Shown here in pieces: positions 46,311 to 54,366 of a DNA stretch of 64,000 nt (its first letter is position 1; each line of letters opens with the position of its first letter). Origin of the DNA: Methylobacterium planeticum. Lineage in GTDB: Bacteria; Pseudomonadota; Alphaproteobacteria; Rhizobiales; Beijerinckiaceae. Below the pieces are notes generated by a model. The model ran no database searches. It was not told the DNA's origin and was given only the letters and a program-made list of their open reading frames with translations. The position numbers and the translations under genes were made by a program. The stretch is taken from NCBI RefSeq assembly GCF_008806345.1, contig NZ_VZZJ01000017.1, positions 52,361-116,360 of the forward strand. The letters run 5' to 3'.

Positions 46311-48995
46311 ATGACCGTCCAAGTGCCGGAGCCGTCTTCCGTCGTGCGGACCACCTGCCCCTATTGCGGCGTCGGCTGCGGCGTGCTCGCGACCCCGGAC
46401 GGGCAGGGCGGCGCCGGGATCGCGGGCGACCCCGAGCATCCGGCGAATTTCGGGCGCCTCTGCTCCAAGGGCTCGGCGCTGGGCGAGACCCTGTCCCTGG
46501 AGAACCGCCTGCTGCACCCGATGCTCGACGGCACCCGGGTCTCCTGGGAGCAGGCCCTCGGCGCGGTGGCGGGCGGCCTGCGCCGGACCGCCGAGCGGCA
46601 CGGCCCGGAATCGATCGCCTTCTACCTCTCGGGGCAGCTCCTCACCGAGGATTACTACGTCGCCAACAAGCTCGCGAAGGGCTTCCTCGGCACCCCGCAC
46701 GTCGACACCAACTCGCGGCTCTGCATGTCGAGCGCGGTCGCGGCGCACCGGCGCGCCTTCGGCTCCGACACGGTGCCGGGCTGCTACGAGGATCTCGACG
46801 AGGCCGACGTGATCGTGCTGGTGGGGTCGAACACGGCCTGGTGCCACCCGATCCTGTTCCGCCGCATGGTCGACGCGCGCACGAAGCGCGGCACCAAGCT
46901 CGTCGTCATCGATCCCCGCCGCACCCAGACGGGCGAGGAGGCCGACCTCTTCCTCGGCCTCAGGCCCGGGACCGACACGGCCCTGTTCTCCGGCCTCCTG
47001 GTCCACCTCGCCGACCGGGGCGCCCTCGACCAGCGCTTCATCGCCGAGCACACGGCGGGCTTCGACACCGCCCTCGACCGCGCCCGCGCCATCGCGCCGA
47101 GCATCGCCGCCACCGCCCTGGCGACCGGCCTGCCGGAGGCCGAGATCGGCGGCTTCTTCGACCTGTTCGCCCGCACGCCGCGCGTCGTCACGGCCTTCTC
47201 GCAGGGCGCGAACCAGTCGGCGCAGGGCACCGACAAGGGCAACGCCATCATCAATTGCCACCTCGCCACGGGGCGGATCGGCCAGCCCGGGATGGGCCCG
47301 TTCTCGCTGACCGGCCAGCCGAACGCCATGGGCGGGCGCGAGGTCGGGGGCCTTGCCAACATGCTGGCGGCCCACATGCACTTCGCCCCCGAGGAAGTGG
47401 ACCGGGTGCGCCGCTTCTGGGGGGCGCCGCGCATCATCACGGGCGAGGGCATGAAGGCCGTCGCCCTGTTCGAGGCGATCGAGCGGGGCAAGATCAAGGC
47501 CCTGTGGGTGATGGGCACCAACCCCCTGGTGTCGATGCCCCGCGCCGACGCCATCCGGGCGTCCCTGCGCAGGCTCGACCTCTACGTCGTCTCCGAGGTG
47601 ATGGCCGACAGCGACACGGCGCGGGCGGCGGGGCGGCGCACGGTTCTGCTGCCGGCCCTCGCCTGGGGCGAGAAGAACGGCACGGTGACGAATTCCGAGC
47701 GCCGCATCTCGCGCCAGCGCAGCTTCCTCAAGGCCCCCGGCGAGGCCCGGCCCGACTGGGCGATCCTCAGCGACGTCGCCCGGCGCCTCGGCCACGGCCG
47801 GGGCTTCTCCTACCTGTCGGTCGCGGCGGTCTTCCGCGAGCACGCCGCGCTCTCGGCCTTCGAGAACAACGGCACCCGCGATTTCGACATCGGGGCGCTG
47901 AGCGACATCAGCGACGGCGCCTACACGACGAACCTGCCGGTGCAATGGCCCCTCCCCAAGCGCGGCTCCGCCGGGACGAGGGGCCGCACGCGGCTCTTCG
48001 CGGACGGGCGCTTCTTCACCTTCGACCAGCGCGCCCGCTTCGTCGCGGTGCAGCCGCCGGCCCTCGCCCAGGACACCAGCGCGGCCTATCCGCTGGTGCT
48101 CAACACCGGCCGCGTCCGCGACCACTGGCACACGATGACGCGCACGGGGAAGAGCCAGCGCCTCTCGGCCCACCGCGCGGTGCCCTTCTGCGAGATCCAT
48201 CCCGACGACGCCGGGCCCCTCGGCCTCGTGGACGGCGGCCTCTGCGAGGTCGCGAGCGAGCACGGCGGCGCCGAGCTCGAGGTGATGGTCACCGAGGGGG
48301 TGCGCCCCGGCAGCCTGTTCATGCCGATGCACTGGAGCGACGCCACCGCCTCCAGGGCCCGGGTCGGCGCGGTGGTGCGCGGCGTGCCCGATCCCGTCTC
48401 CGGCCAGCCCGAGCTGAAGGCGACGCCCGCCCGGGTCAGGCCCGTGGCCTACCGCTCGCGCGGGTTCCTGCTGACCCGCGACCAGCACGCGCCCCCCGCC
48501 GGCTGGTGGTGGGCGCGGGCCACGATCCTGGGCGGTTCGGCCCTGCAATTCGCCACGCAGGACGGCTCCCGCGAGATCGCCCTGATGATGCGCGGCGCCT
48601 TCCAGGGCCTGGACCTCGCCGAGTACGCCGACCACGCCCGCGGCCGCTACCGCTGCGCCGTCTACGAGGCCGGGCGCCTCGTCGCCTGCCTGTCGCTGGC
48701 GCCCGCCGAGGCGAAGCCCGACTGGGAGGCCGCCAAGGCGCTGTTCGCCGATGCCGAGCCCGAGGCGCCGGCGCGCCGCGCCCTGCTCTCCGGCCGCGCC
48801 GCCGCGGCGGCCGCCGGCCCCACGGTCTGCGCCTGCCACGGCGTCGGCCTCGACGTGATCACGGGGGTGATCGCGGCGGGCGCCGGCAGCGTCGAGGCGG
48901 TGGGCGCGGCCTGCAAGGCCGGCACGAATTGCGGCTCCTGCATACCGGAGATCCGCAAGCTCCTGCCCGAGCCGCTTGCGCGCAGCGCGGCTTGA
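46311..48995 (+). CDS. nasA: Assimilatory nitrate reductase catalytic subunit
   Basis: A molybdenum-bis-MGD enzyme that reduces nitrate to nitrite in the cytoplasm. The 894-residue product starts with the 4Fe-4S motif TTCPYCGVGCGVLA plus a fourth Cys in GRLCSKGSALGETL. It also has VLVGSNTAWCHPILFRRM, QSAQGTDKGNAIINCHLATG, GREVGGLANMLAAHMHF and NTGRVRDHWHTMTRTGKS. The C-terminus carries a BFD-like 2Fe-2S domain (VCACHGVGLDVI, then CKAGTNCGSCIPEIRKLL). There is no Tat signal, so it is the assimilatory type. TGAGGATCCTGCC precedes the ATG. It may accept electrons from the two flavin reductases upstream. Confidence 0.95.
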   Translation: MTVQVPEPSSVVRTTCPYCGVGCGVLATPDGQGGAGIAGDPEHPANFGRLCSKGSALGETLSLENRLLHPMLDGTRVSWEQALGAVAGGLRRTAERHGPESIAFYLSGQLLTEDYYVANKLAKGFLGTPHVDTNSRLCMSSAVAAHRRAFGSDTVPGCYEDLDEADVIVLVGSNTAWCHPILFRRMVDARTKRGTKLVVIDPRRTQTGEEADLFLGLRPGTDTALFSGLLVHLADRGALDQRFIAEHTAGFDTALDRARAIAPSIAATALATGLPEAEIGGFFDLFARTPRVVTAFSQGANQSAQGTDKGNAIINCHLATGRIGQPGMGPFSLTGQPNAMGGREVGGLANMLAAHMHFAPEEVDRVRRFWGAPRIITGEGMKAVALFEAIERGKIKALWVMGTNPLVSMPRADAIRASLRRLDLYVVSEVMADSDTARAAGRRTVLLPALAWGEKNGTVTNSERRISRQRSFLKAPGEARPDWAILSDVARRLGHGRGFSYLSVAAVFREHAALSAFENNGTRDFDIGALSDISDGAYTTNLPVQWPLPKRGSAGTRGRTRLFADGRFFTFDQRARFVAVQPPALAQDTSAAYPLVLNTGRVRDHWHTMTRTGKSQRLSAHRAVPFCEIHPDDAGPLGLVDGGLCEVASEHGGAELEVMVTEGVRPGSLFMPMHWSDATASRARVGAVVRGVPDPVSGQPELKATPARVRPVAYRSRGFLLTRDQHAPPAGWWWARATILGGSALQFATQDGSREIALMMRGAFQGLDLAEYADHARGRYRCAVYEAGRLVACLSLAPAEAKPDWEAAKALFADAEPEAPARRALLSGRAAAAAAGPTVCACHGVGLDVITGVIAAGAGSVEAVGAACKAGTNCGSCIPEIRKLLPEPLARSAA

Positions 48996-49110
48996 GGGCC
49001 ATCTTGGGGGGAGCCGCCTCCCTCCACCCCCTCGCGGGGAGGAGCCGGAGGCCGAGGGCCGCGCCGGGGGCACCGCCGCGATCCCGCCCGAACCATCCCC
49101 AGCCCCGAGC

Positions 49111-49128
49111 CCGCCCCGCGAGGGGCGG
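49111..49128 (+). repeat. Hairpin with GCGA loop between nasA and cysG
   Basis: CCGCCCC (49111-49117), loop GCGA, GGGGCGG (49122-49128): a 7-bp perfect stem with a GNRA-type loop, 43 bases before cysG. A second element, CCCC-TCGC-GGGG, lies near 49029-49040. They may stop or slow nasA transcripts; no T run. Confidence 0.45.
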
Positions 49129-49170
49129 CGCCTCACGGGACCAGCCTGAACTCCGATCGGCATCGACACC

Positions 49171-50628
49171 ATGAGTACACCCCGCCAGCCCCGCGAGACG
49201 CGCGGCCAAGGGCTTGAGCCCCTCGCGGTCCTGCCCGTCTTCGTGCCGCTCCAGGGCAAGCGCGCGGTCCTGGCCGGCTCGAACGGCGGCGCGCCCTGGA
49301 AGGTGAAGCTCCTGGCCGCCGCCGGCGCCGAGGTCGACGTCTACGCCCCCGAGCCGACGGAGGAGCTCGCCGCCGTGCCGGGCGACGTCGTGGCCGGCCG
49401 CGTCACCCTGCACCGGCGCGCCTGGACGCCGGAGGATCTGGCGGGGGCGGCCTTCTGCATCGGCGCCCTGGAGGACGAGGCGGAGTGCGTGGCCTTCGTG
49501 GCGGCGGCCCGCGCCGCCGGCGCCATCGTCAACGCCGTCGACCGGCCCCATCTCTGCGACGTCAAGTTCGGCGCCATCGTTAACCGCTCGCCCCTCGTGG
49601 TCGGCATCTCGACGGAGGGCGCCGCCCCCGTCTTCGGCCAGACCGTGCGGGCCCGCATCGAGGCGATGCTGCCCCGCGGCTTCGCCACCTGGGTCGCCGC
49701 CGCCCGCGACTGGCGCGAGACGGTCGGCGCCCGCTTCCACGGCTTCTCCGAGCGCCGCGTCTTCTGGGAGCGCTTCACCGACCGGGCCTTCGCGGAGCCG
49801 GACCGCGCCCCGGGCGCGCGCGACCTCGCCGACCTCCTCGGCGAGACCCAGGCCGCCCCGAAGGGCGGGGCCGTCACCCTGGTGGGCGCCGGGCCGGGCG
49901 ATGCCGAACTGCTGACGCTCAAGGCGCTGCGGGCGCTGCGCAACGCCGACGTGATCCTGTACGACGACCTCGTCGCCCCCGAGATCCTCGACTACGCCCG
50001 GCGCGAGGCCCGCACCATGCTGGTCGGCAAGACCGGGCACGGCCCCTCCTGCCGCCAGGACGACATCAACGCCCTGATGGTGCAGCTCGCCCGAACCGGC
50101 AAGCAGGTGGTGCGCCTCAAGTCCGGCGACCCCCTGGTCTTCGGCCGGGCCGGCGAGGAGATCGATGCCTGCCGCCTCGCCGGCATCCCCGTCACGGTGG
50201 TGCCGGGGGTGAGCGCGGCGCAGGGCGCGGCGGCCTCCCTCGGGGTCTCGCTGACCCACCGCGACGCGGCGCGCCGCCTCCAGTTCGTCACCGGCCACGA
50301 CCGCCGGGGGGCGCTGCCCGAGGACCTGAACTGGGGCGCCCTCGCCGATCCGAGCGTGACCACGGTGGTCTACATGCCCAAGCGCACCCTGCGGGTGCTG
50401 CTCGCCCGCGCCATCGCGGAGGGCCTGGCGCCGGGCACCCCCGCCCTCGTCACCTTCAACGCCACGCGCCCGAACCAGGCCGTGGTGCGCGGCACCGCCG
50501 CCGACCTCGCCGACCGCATCGAGGCCTCCGGCTACGACGGCCCGGCGATCCTGATGGTGGGCGAGGCGCTCTCCCGCGGCGCCGCCATCCTGCCGGCGGA
50601 GGCCGACCAGGCCGCCGCGGCATCCTGA
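49171..50628 (+). CDS. cysG: Siroheme synthase (trifunctional)
   Basis: Makes siroheme from uroporphyrinogen III by methylation, oxidation and iron insertion, needed by NirA. The 485-residue product has an N-terminal dehydrogenase/ferrochelatase part (about 1-220) and a C-terminal SUMT methyltransferase (about 230-470). The SUMT carries VTLVGAGPGDAELLTLKALR, ADVILYDDLVAPEIL, VRLKSGDPLVFGRAGEE and PVTVVPGVSAAQGAAASLGV. In the N-part the NAD-binding loop reads LAGSNGGAPWKVKLLAAAGA in place of the usual GGGxVAxxK, so this half may be altered; NAVDRPHLCDVKFGAIV is present. It lies 175 bases after nasA. Confidence 0.93.
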   Translation: MSTPRQPRETRGQGLEPLAVLPVFVPLQGKRAVLAGSNGGAPWKVKLLAAAGAEVDVYAPEPTEELAAVPGDVVAGRVTLHRRAWTPEDLAGAAFCIGALEDEAECVAFVAAARAAGAIVNAVDRPHLCDVKFGAIVNRSPLVVGISTEGAAPVFGQTVRARIEAMLPRGFATWVAAARDWRETVGARFHGFSERRVFWERFTDRAFAEPDRAPGARDLADLLGETQAAPKGGAVTLVGAGPGDAELLTLKALRALRNADVILYDDLVAPEILDYARREARTMLVGKTGHGPSCRQDDINALMVQLARTGKQVVRLKSGDPLVFGRAGEEIDACRLAGIPVTVVPGVSAAQGAAASLGVSLTHRDAARRLQFVTGHDRRGALPEDLNWGALADPSVTTVVYMPKRTLRVLLARAIAEGLAPGTPALVTFNATRPNQAVVRGTAADLADRIEASGYDGPAILMVGEALSRGAAILPAEADQAAAAS

Positions 50629-50798
50629 CGGCCGCGGCGCGGCCGGGGGCCCGCCCCGCGTGCGCGGCGGCACGGCCGGGGGCCCGGCCGCAGGCGCGCA
50701 ACCCCGCGGCGACCGCATGCCCCCTTGCCAGGGGGGCGCCCGCGTGGTTCGCCACGCCCGGGCCGCCCCGGGGCGGCCGCCTGTGGTGAGGACAACCC

Positions 50799-51395
50799 AT
50801 GCTCTCCGACCGGACGCGCCGCCTGCTCCTGCCGCTCGGGGCGTTCCTCGCCGGGCTGATCGGCCTCGCGGCGGCGGCCGTGCTGACCCTGGCGCCGGAG
50901 CGGGCGCCGGTCGCGACCGCGAGCGTCGGCGGCCCCTTCACCCTGGTCAGCCAGGACGGCCGGACCGTCACCGAGCGGGACTTCGCGGGGGCGACGCACC
51001 TCGTGTTCTTCGGCTTCACCCACTGCCCGGACATCTGCCCGACGACCCTGCAGCAGATCTCCGACGTGCTCGCCGCCCTCGGCGACAAGGCGCGGGCCAT
51101 GAAGGTCGCGTTCATCACCGTCGACCCGGAGCGGGACACGCCGGACAGCCTGAAGCAGTATCTCGGCAGCTTCGACCCGCGCATCGTCGGGCTGACCGGC
51201 AATTCCGACCAGGTCGCCGCGGCGGTCAAGGCCTACCGGGCCTACGCGCGCAAGGTGCCGGCCAAGGGCGACGACTACACCATGGAGCACACGGCGCTGG
51301 TCTACGTGATGGACGGGCGGAACCGCTTCATCGGCGCCCTCAACCTGCAGCGCCCGGCGGACGAGACCGCGGCCGAGCTGGCGAAGCGGATCTGA
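50799..51395 (+). CDS. SCO1/SenC family protein
   Basis: A membrane-anchored thioredoxin-fold protein that helps deliver copper to cytochrome c oxidase CuA or acts as a disulfide reductant. The 198-residue product has an N-terminal anchor (LLPLGAFLAGLIGLAAAAVL). The copper ligands are FGFTHCPDICPTTL (CxxxC) and, near the C-terminus, the His of MEHTALVYVMD, with FITVDPERDTPD between. All key residues are present. It stands alone after cysG; its last 56 bases overlap the 3' end of the convergent glycosyltransferase gene. Confidence 0.93.
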   Translation: MLSDRTRRLLLPLGAFLAGLIGLAAAAVLTLAPERAPVATASVGGPFTLVSQDGRTVTERDFAGATHLVFFGFTHCPDICPTTLQQISDVLAALGDKARAMKVAFITVDPERDTPDSLKQYLGSFDPRIVGLTGNSDQVAAAVKAYRAYARKVPAKGDDYTMEHTALVYVMDGRNRFIGALNLQRPADETAAELAKRI

Positions 51396-53265
51396 CGGGA
51401 CCGGGTCCGGCCGGTCGCCGCGCGAGGGCGCCGCTGCGGGAGGTGCGCGACAGGCCGTGCTCGGTCTTGTTCCAGCGGTTCGGGGCGCGGATCAGCTCGA
51501 TCACCCCGAGCCAGGCCGCGAGGCTGACGAGCAGGAAGTAGAACGGCAGCACCAGCACGAAGGGCACGAGGTCGATCCAGCCCCGGCGCAGCGCCCCGAG
51601 CGCGGCGGGCAGGAGCATGGCGGCAACGCCGGTGAGGAAGATCGTGATGGCGAGGCCGGTCGGCAGGTTCGGCCAGAATTCGGGGCCCGCCGGCACCGGG
51701 CGCAGCAGGAAGGCGTGCGCGGCCGCCCCCATCAAGAACGGGTAGATCAGGGCCGACACCACCGTGCCGGGCACCAGCGCGAGGGCGCAGAGCGTCCCGA
51801 GGGGTCCGAGCGCCCGCAGGTTGCGCCAGGGCCGGCGGCCGTGGGTGATGCTCGTCTGCAGGAAGCCCTTCATCCAGCGGGTGCGCTGGCGCAGCCAGGG
51901 GCGGATCTCGGCCGGCGCCTCCTCGATCGTGGCGCTCGGCAGGTCGCCGACGACGTAGCCCGCGACCGCGAGGCGCATCCCGAGATCGGCATCCTCCGTG
52001 ACGTTCCAGGCATCCCATCCGTGCAGCGCCCGCAGGATGTCCGTGCGGAAATGCGTCGAGGTGCCCCCGAGCGGCGTCGGCAGGCGCCAATGGGCGAGGG
52101 CGGGGCCGAGGACGTCGAACAGGGCGGTGTACTCGAGGGCGAAGCAGCGGGTGAGCCAGGAATCGGCGGCGTTGTCGATGACGAGGCGGCCCTGCAGGCA
52201 GGCGAGGTCGGGCCGGCCCCGGGCGAAGCGGGCGGCGGCCCGGCGCAGCTGGCCCGGCTCGGGGACGTCCTCGGCATCGTAGACCACCAGGCAGGCGCCG
52301 CGGGCCAGCGGCAGGGCGGCGTTCAGCGCCCGCGGCTTGGTGCGGGGCAGGCCCGGCGGCACCACCACGACCTCGAACCAGGGCGGCAGCGCCTCGGCGG
52401 CGATCGCCGCGGCGGTCCCGGCATCGTCCGCCTCGATCACGAGCTTGATGTCGAGCTTCGTCGCCGGATAGTCGAGCCGCGTCAGGGCGGCGACGAGGCG
52501 CGGCACCACGGCGGCCTCCCGGTGGAGGGCGACGAGCACCGTGTAGGCGGGCAGGTCGGGCTCGGCGAGGGGGCCCGGCTCGGGCGCCGCCACCGGCGCG
52601 ACGATGCAGAGGGCGCCGAGCCGGAAGGTCGCCATCGCCAGGAAGGCGCTCTGCCCCGCGCAGGTGACGCAGAGGACGGCCAGGGGCGGCAGGCAGGCGC
52701 AGAGGCAGGCGAGCGTCGCCACCAGGAGGGCGATCAGGACGGCCTGGCTCGGCCGCAGGCCGGGGCGGAAGGCCCAGTCCGGCCGCCGCACCCCGAGCGC
52801 GTCCGAGGCGTAGGCCGCGATCCGCTCCGGCAGCGCCGCGAAGACCGCCGCGCGCAGGCGCGTCGGCGTGGTGATGGCGGGCACGCGCCCCGGCGGGCTG
52901 CGGCCGGCGAGCCACTCAGCGATCTCGGAGCCGCGCGGCGCCAGCACGAAGGCGGCGGGCGCGCCGGCCGCCAGCGGCGCGAAGCCGGCCGCGAGACTGT
53001 CGGGGACGCGCAGGCCCGCCCGGAGCGGGATCGGCCCGTCGAGGAAGGGTGCGCCGAGGGCGCGCGCCAGGGCCCGGTAATAGGCCTCCTCGCTCATCAG
53101 CCCCGCATGCAGCAGGGCGGTGGCGCCGTCGCTGCCGCTGGCACGCGCGAGCGCCGCCGCGCGCAGGAGGGCGGCCGGGTCGCCGCCCTGCGCCAGCAGG
53201 AAGGCGAGCTCCGGCGGCAGCGCCCGCGCGCCGGACCACGGCGAGGGTGTCCCGAGGAACGACAC
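51340..53265 (-). CDS. Family 2 glycosyltransferase with an N-terminal GspE-like domain
   Basis: A membrane glycosyltransferase, probably making or exporting a surface glycan. The 641-residue product starts with a soluble region (to about 170) that includes GLMSEEAYYRALARALGAPF, resembling the N-terminal domain of type II secretion ATPases (GspE/MshE). Two membrane segments follow. The GT-A catalytic part is YTVLVALHREAAVVPRLVAA, VIEADDAGTA, CLVVYDAEDVPEPGQLRRA (DxD), HFRTDILRALHGWDAWNVTEDADLG and the QRTRWMKGFLQ (Q/RxxRW) motif, followed by four C-terminal membrane helices. GTG start with GGAGCGGG upstream. The last 30 residues, Arg/Pro/Ser-rich, run into the end of the SCO gene. Confidence 0.85.
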   Translation of the reverse strand: MSFLGTPSPWSGARALPPELAFLLAQGGDPAALLRAAALARASGSDGATALLHAGLMSEEAYYRALARALGAPFLDGPIPLRAGLRVPDSLAAGFAPLAAGAPAAFVLAPRGSEIAEWLAGRSPPGRVPAITTPTRLRAAVFAALPERIAAYASDALGVRRPDWAFRPGLRPSQAVLIALLVATLACLCACLPPLAVLCVTCAGQSAFLAMATFRLGALCIVAPVAAPEPGPLAEPDLPAYTVLVALHREAAVVPRLVAALTRLDYPATKLDIKLVIEADDAGTAAAIAAEALPPWFEVVVVPPGLPRTKPRALNAALPLARGACLVVYDAEDVPEPGQLRRAAARFARGRPDLACLQGRLVIDNAADSWLTRCFALEYTALFDVLGPALAHWRLPTPLGGTSTHFRTDILRALHGWDAWNVTEDADLGMRLAVAGYVVGDLPSATIEEAPAEIRPWLRQRTRWMKGFLQTSITHGRRPWRNLRALGPLGTLCALALVPGTVVSALIYPFLMGAAAHAFLLRPVPAGPEFWPNLPTGLAITIFLTGVAAMLLPAALGALRRGWIDLVPFVLVLPFYFLLVSLAAWLGVIELIRAPNRWNKTEHGLSRTSRSGALARRPAGPGPVRSASPARPRSRPPGAAG

Positions 53266-53308
53266 GTGCCCGCTCCCGCCGGCTCCGGAACGGTGCTAGG
53301 GGAGGAGG

Positions 53309-54241
53309 GTGAGCCGACCCTTCTCCGCCTTGTGCCAGCGCCTCATCGGTGCGAACCGACCCACACGCCGATCCGGCCCGCTTCGCCGAGCCCGATGGGC
53401 CATCATTCCCATTTTCGTTGCGAGCGCAACCATCCCGGTCCGGGCCGAGGCGCCCCCTGCTGCCGAGACCCGGACGGTGGCGATCCCGAACTTCTGGAAC
53501 CCGCGCAGCCGGGGCGAGCGGGTCGAGGCGCCCCAGACCGGCCGCGCCGTCCGCTTCCTCACGGATGACGAGTTCCCGCCGCTGCACTTCGCCGGGCCGG
53601 ACGGGAACCCGACGGGCTTCGTGGTGGAGCTGACCCGCGCCGTCTGCGAGCGCCTGGCGATCACCTGCACGGTGCAGGCGCGCCGCTTCGACACGCTGCT
53701 CGACGCCTTGAACGAGCGCCAGGGCGACGTGGTCGCGGCGGCGATCCCCCTGACCCCGGCCCTGCGCGCGCGCTTCCTCGCGACGCGGCCGTTCTTCCGC
53801 TGGCCGGCCCGCTTCATCGCCCGCACCGATCGCGGCCTGCCGGCGCCCTCCGCGGCGGCGCTGGCGGAGAGGAGCGTCGGGGTGATCGCCGGCAGCGCGC
53901 ACGCGGCCTACCTCAGGGCCTTCTTTCCGAAGGCGGCCGCGCGGGACTTCACCGACCTCTCGGCGGCGGAGGGCGCGCTGCGCCGGGGCGAGGTCGACTA
54001 CGTCTTCGCCGACGGGCTCGGGCTGGCGCTCTTCGCCGGCGGCTTCGAATCCGGCAATTGCTGCGCGCTGATCGGCGGCGACTACCTGGAGAACCGCTAC
54101 TTCGGCGAGGGCATCGGCCTCGTCACCCGCCAGGAGGACGCGGCGCTCGCCCGCGCCCTCGACGACGCGCTCCAGCGCCTCTGGGACGACGGGCGCTACG
54201 CCGAGATCTACCTGCGCTTCTTCCCCGTCTCGCCGTTCTGA
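53309..54241 (+). CDS. Extracellular solute-binding protein family 3
   Basis: A periplasmic binding protein of the amino-acid type. The 310-residue product has a basic N-terminus and a hydrophobic signal (RARWAIIPIFVASATIPVRA, cut near AEA). It then has LTDDEFPPLHFAGPDGNPTG, GFVVELTRAVCERLAITCTV, the DVVAAAIPLTPALRARFLAT stretch and the C-terminal ALDDALQRLWDDGRYAEIYL. Two adjacent Cys (GNCCALIGG) are unusual. No permease or ATPase gene is near, so it may serve a distant transporter or a sensor. The GTG at 53309 sits very close to its GGAGGAG site, so the start is uncertain. Confidence 0.82.
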   Translation: MSRPFSALCQRLIGANRPTRRSGPLRRARWAIIPIFVASATIPVRAEAPPAAETRTVAIPNFWNPRSRGERVEAPQTGRAVRFLTDDEFPPLHFAGPDGNPTGFVVELTRAVCERLAITCTVQARRFDTLLDALNERQGDVVAAAIPLTPALRARFLATRPFFRWPARFIARTDRGLPAPSAAALAERSVGVIAGSAHAAYLRAFFPKAAARDFTDLSAAEGALRRGEVDYVFADGLGLALFAGGFESGNCCALIGGDYLENRYFGEGIGLVTRQEDAALARALDDALQRLWDDGRYAEIYLRFFPVSPF

Positions 54242-54366
54242 GGAACGGCGGGGCGCCGGCCGCGGCGGCGCCACAAAAACAGCCGCGGGGAATTCCGCGG
54301 CCCGGCAAAGCGCACTAGGGTGCGGCCCGTCGCGAAATCCCCGTCTTCGAATTGTCGTTCCTGATC

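Noticed and set aside
44466..49259. A 1597-codon open frame opposite the nas genes
   Set aside because: It spans several real genes and their gaps on the other strand and has no recognisable domain.
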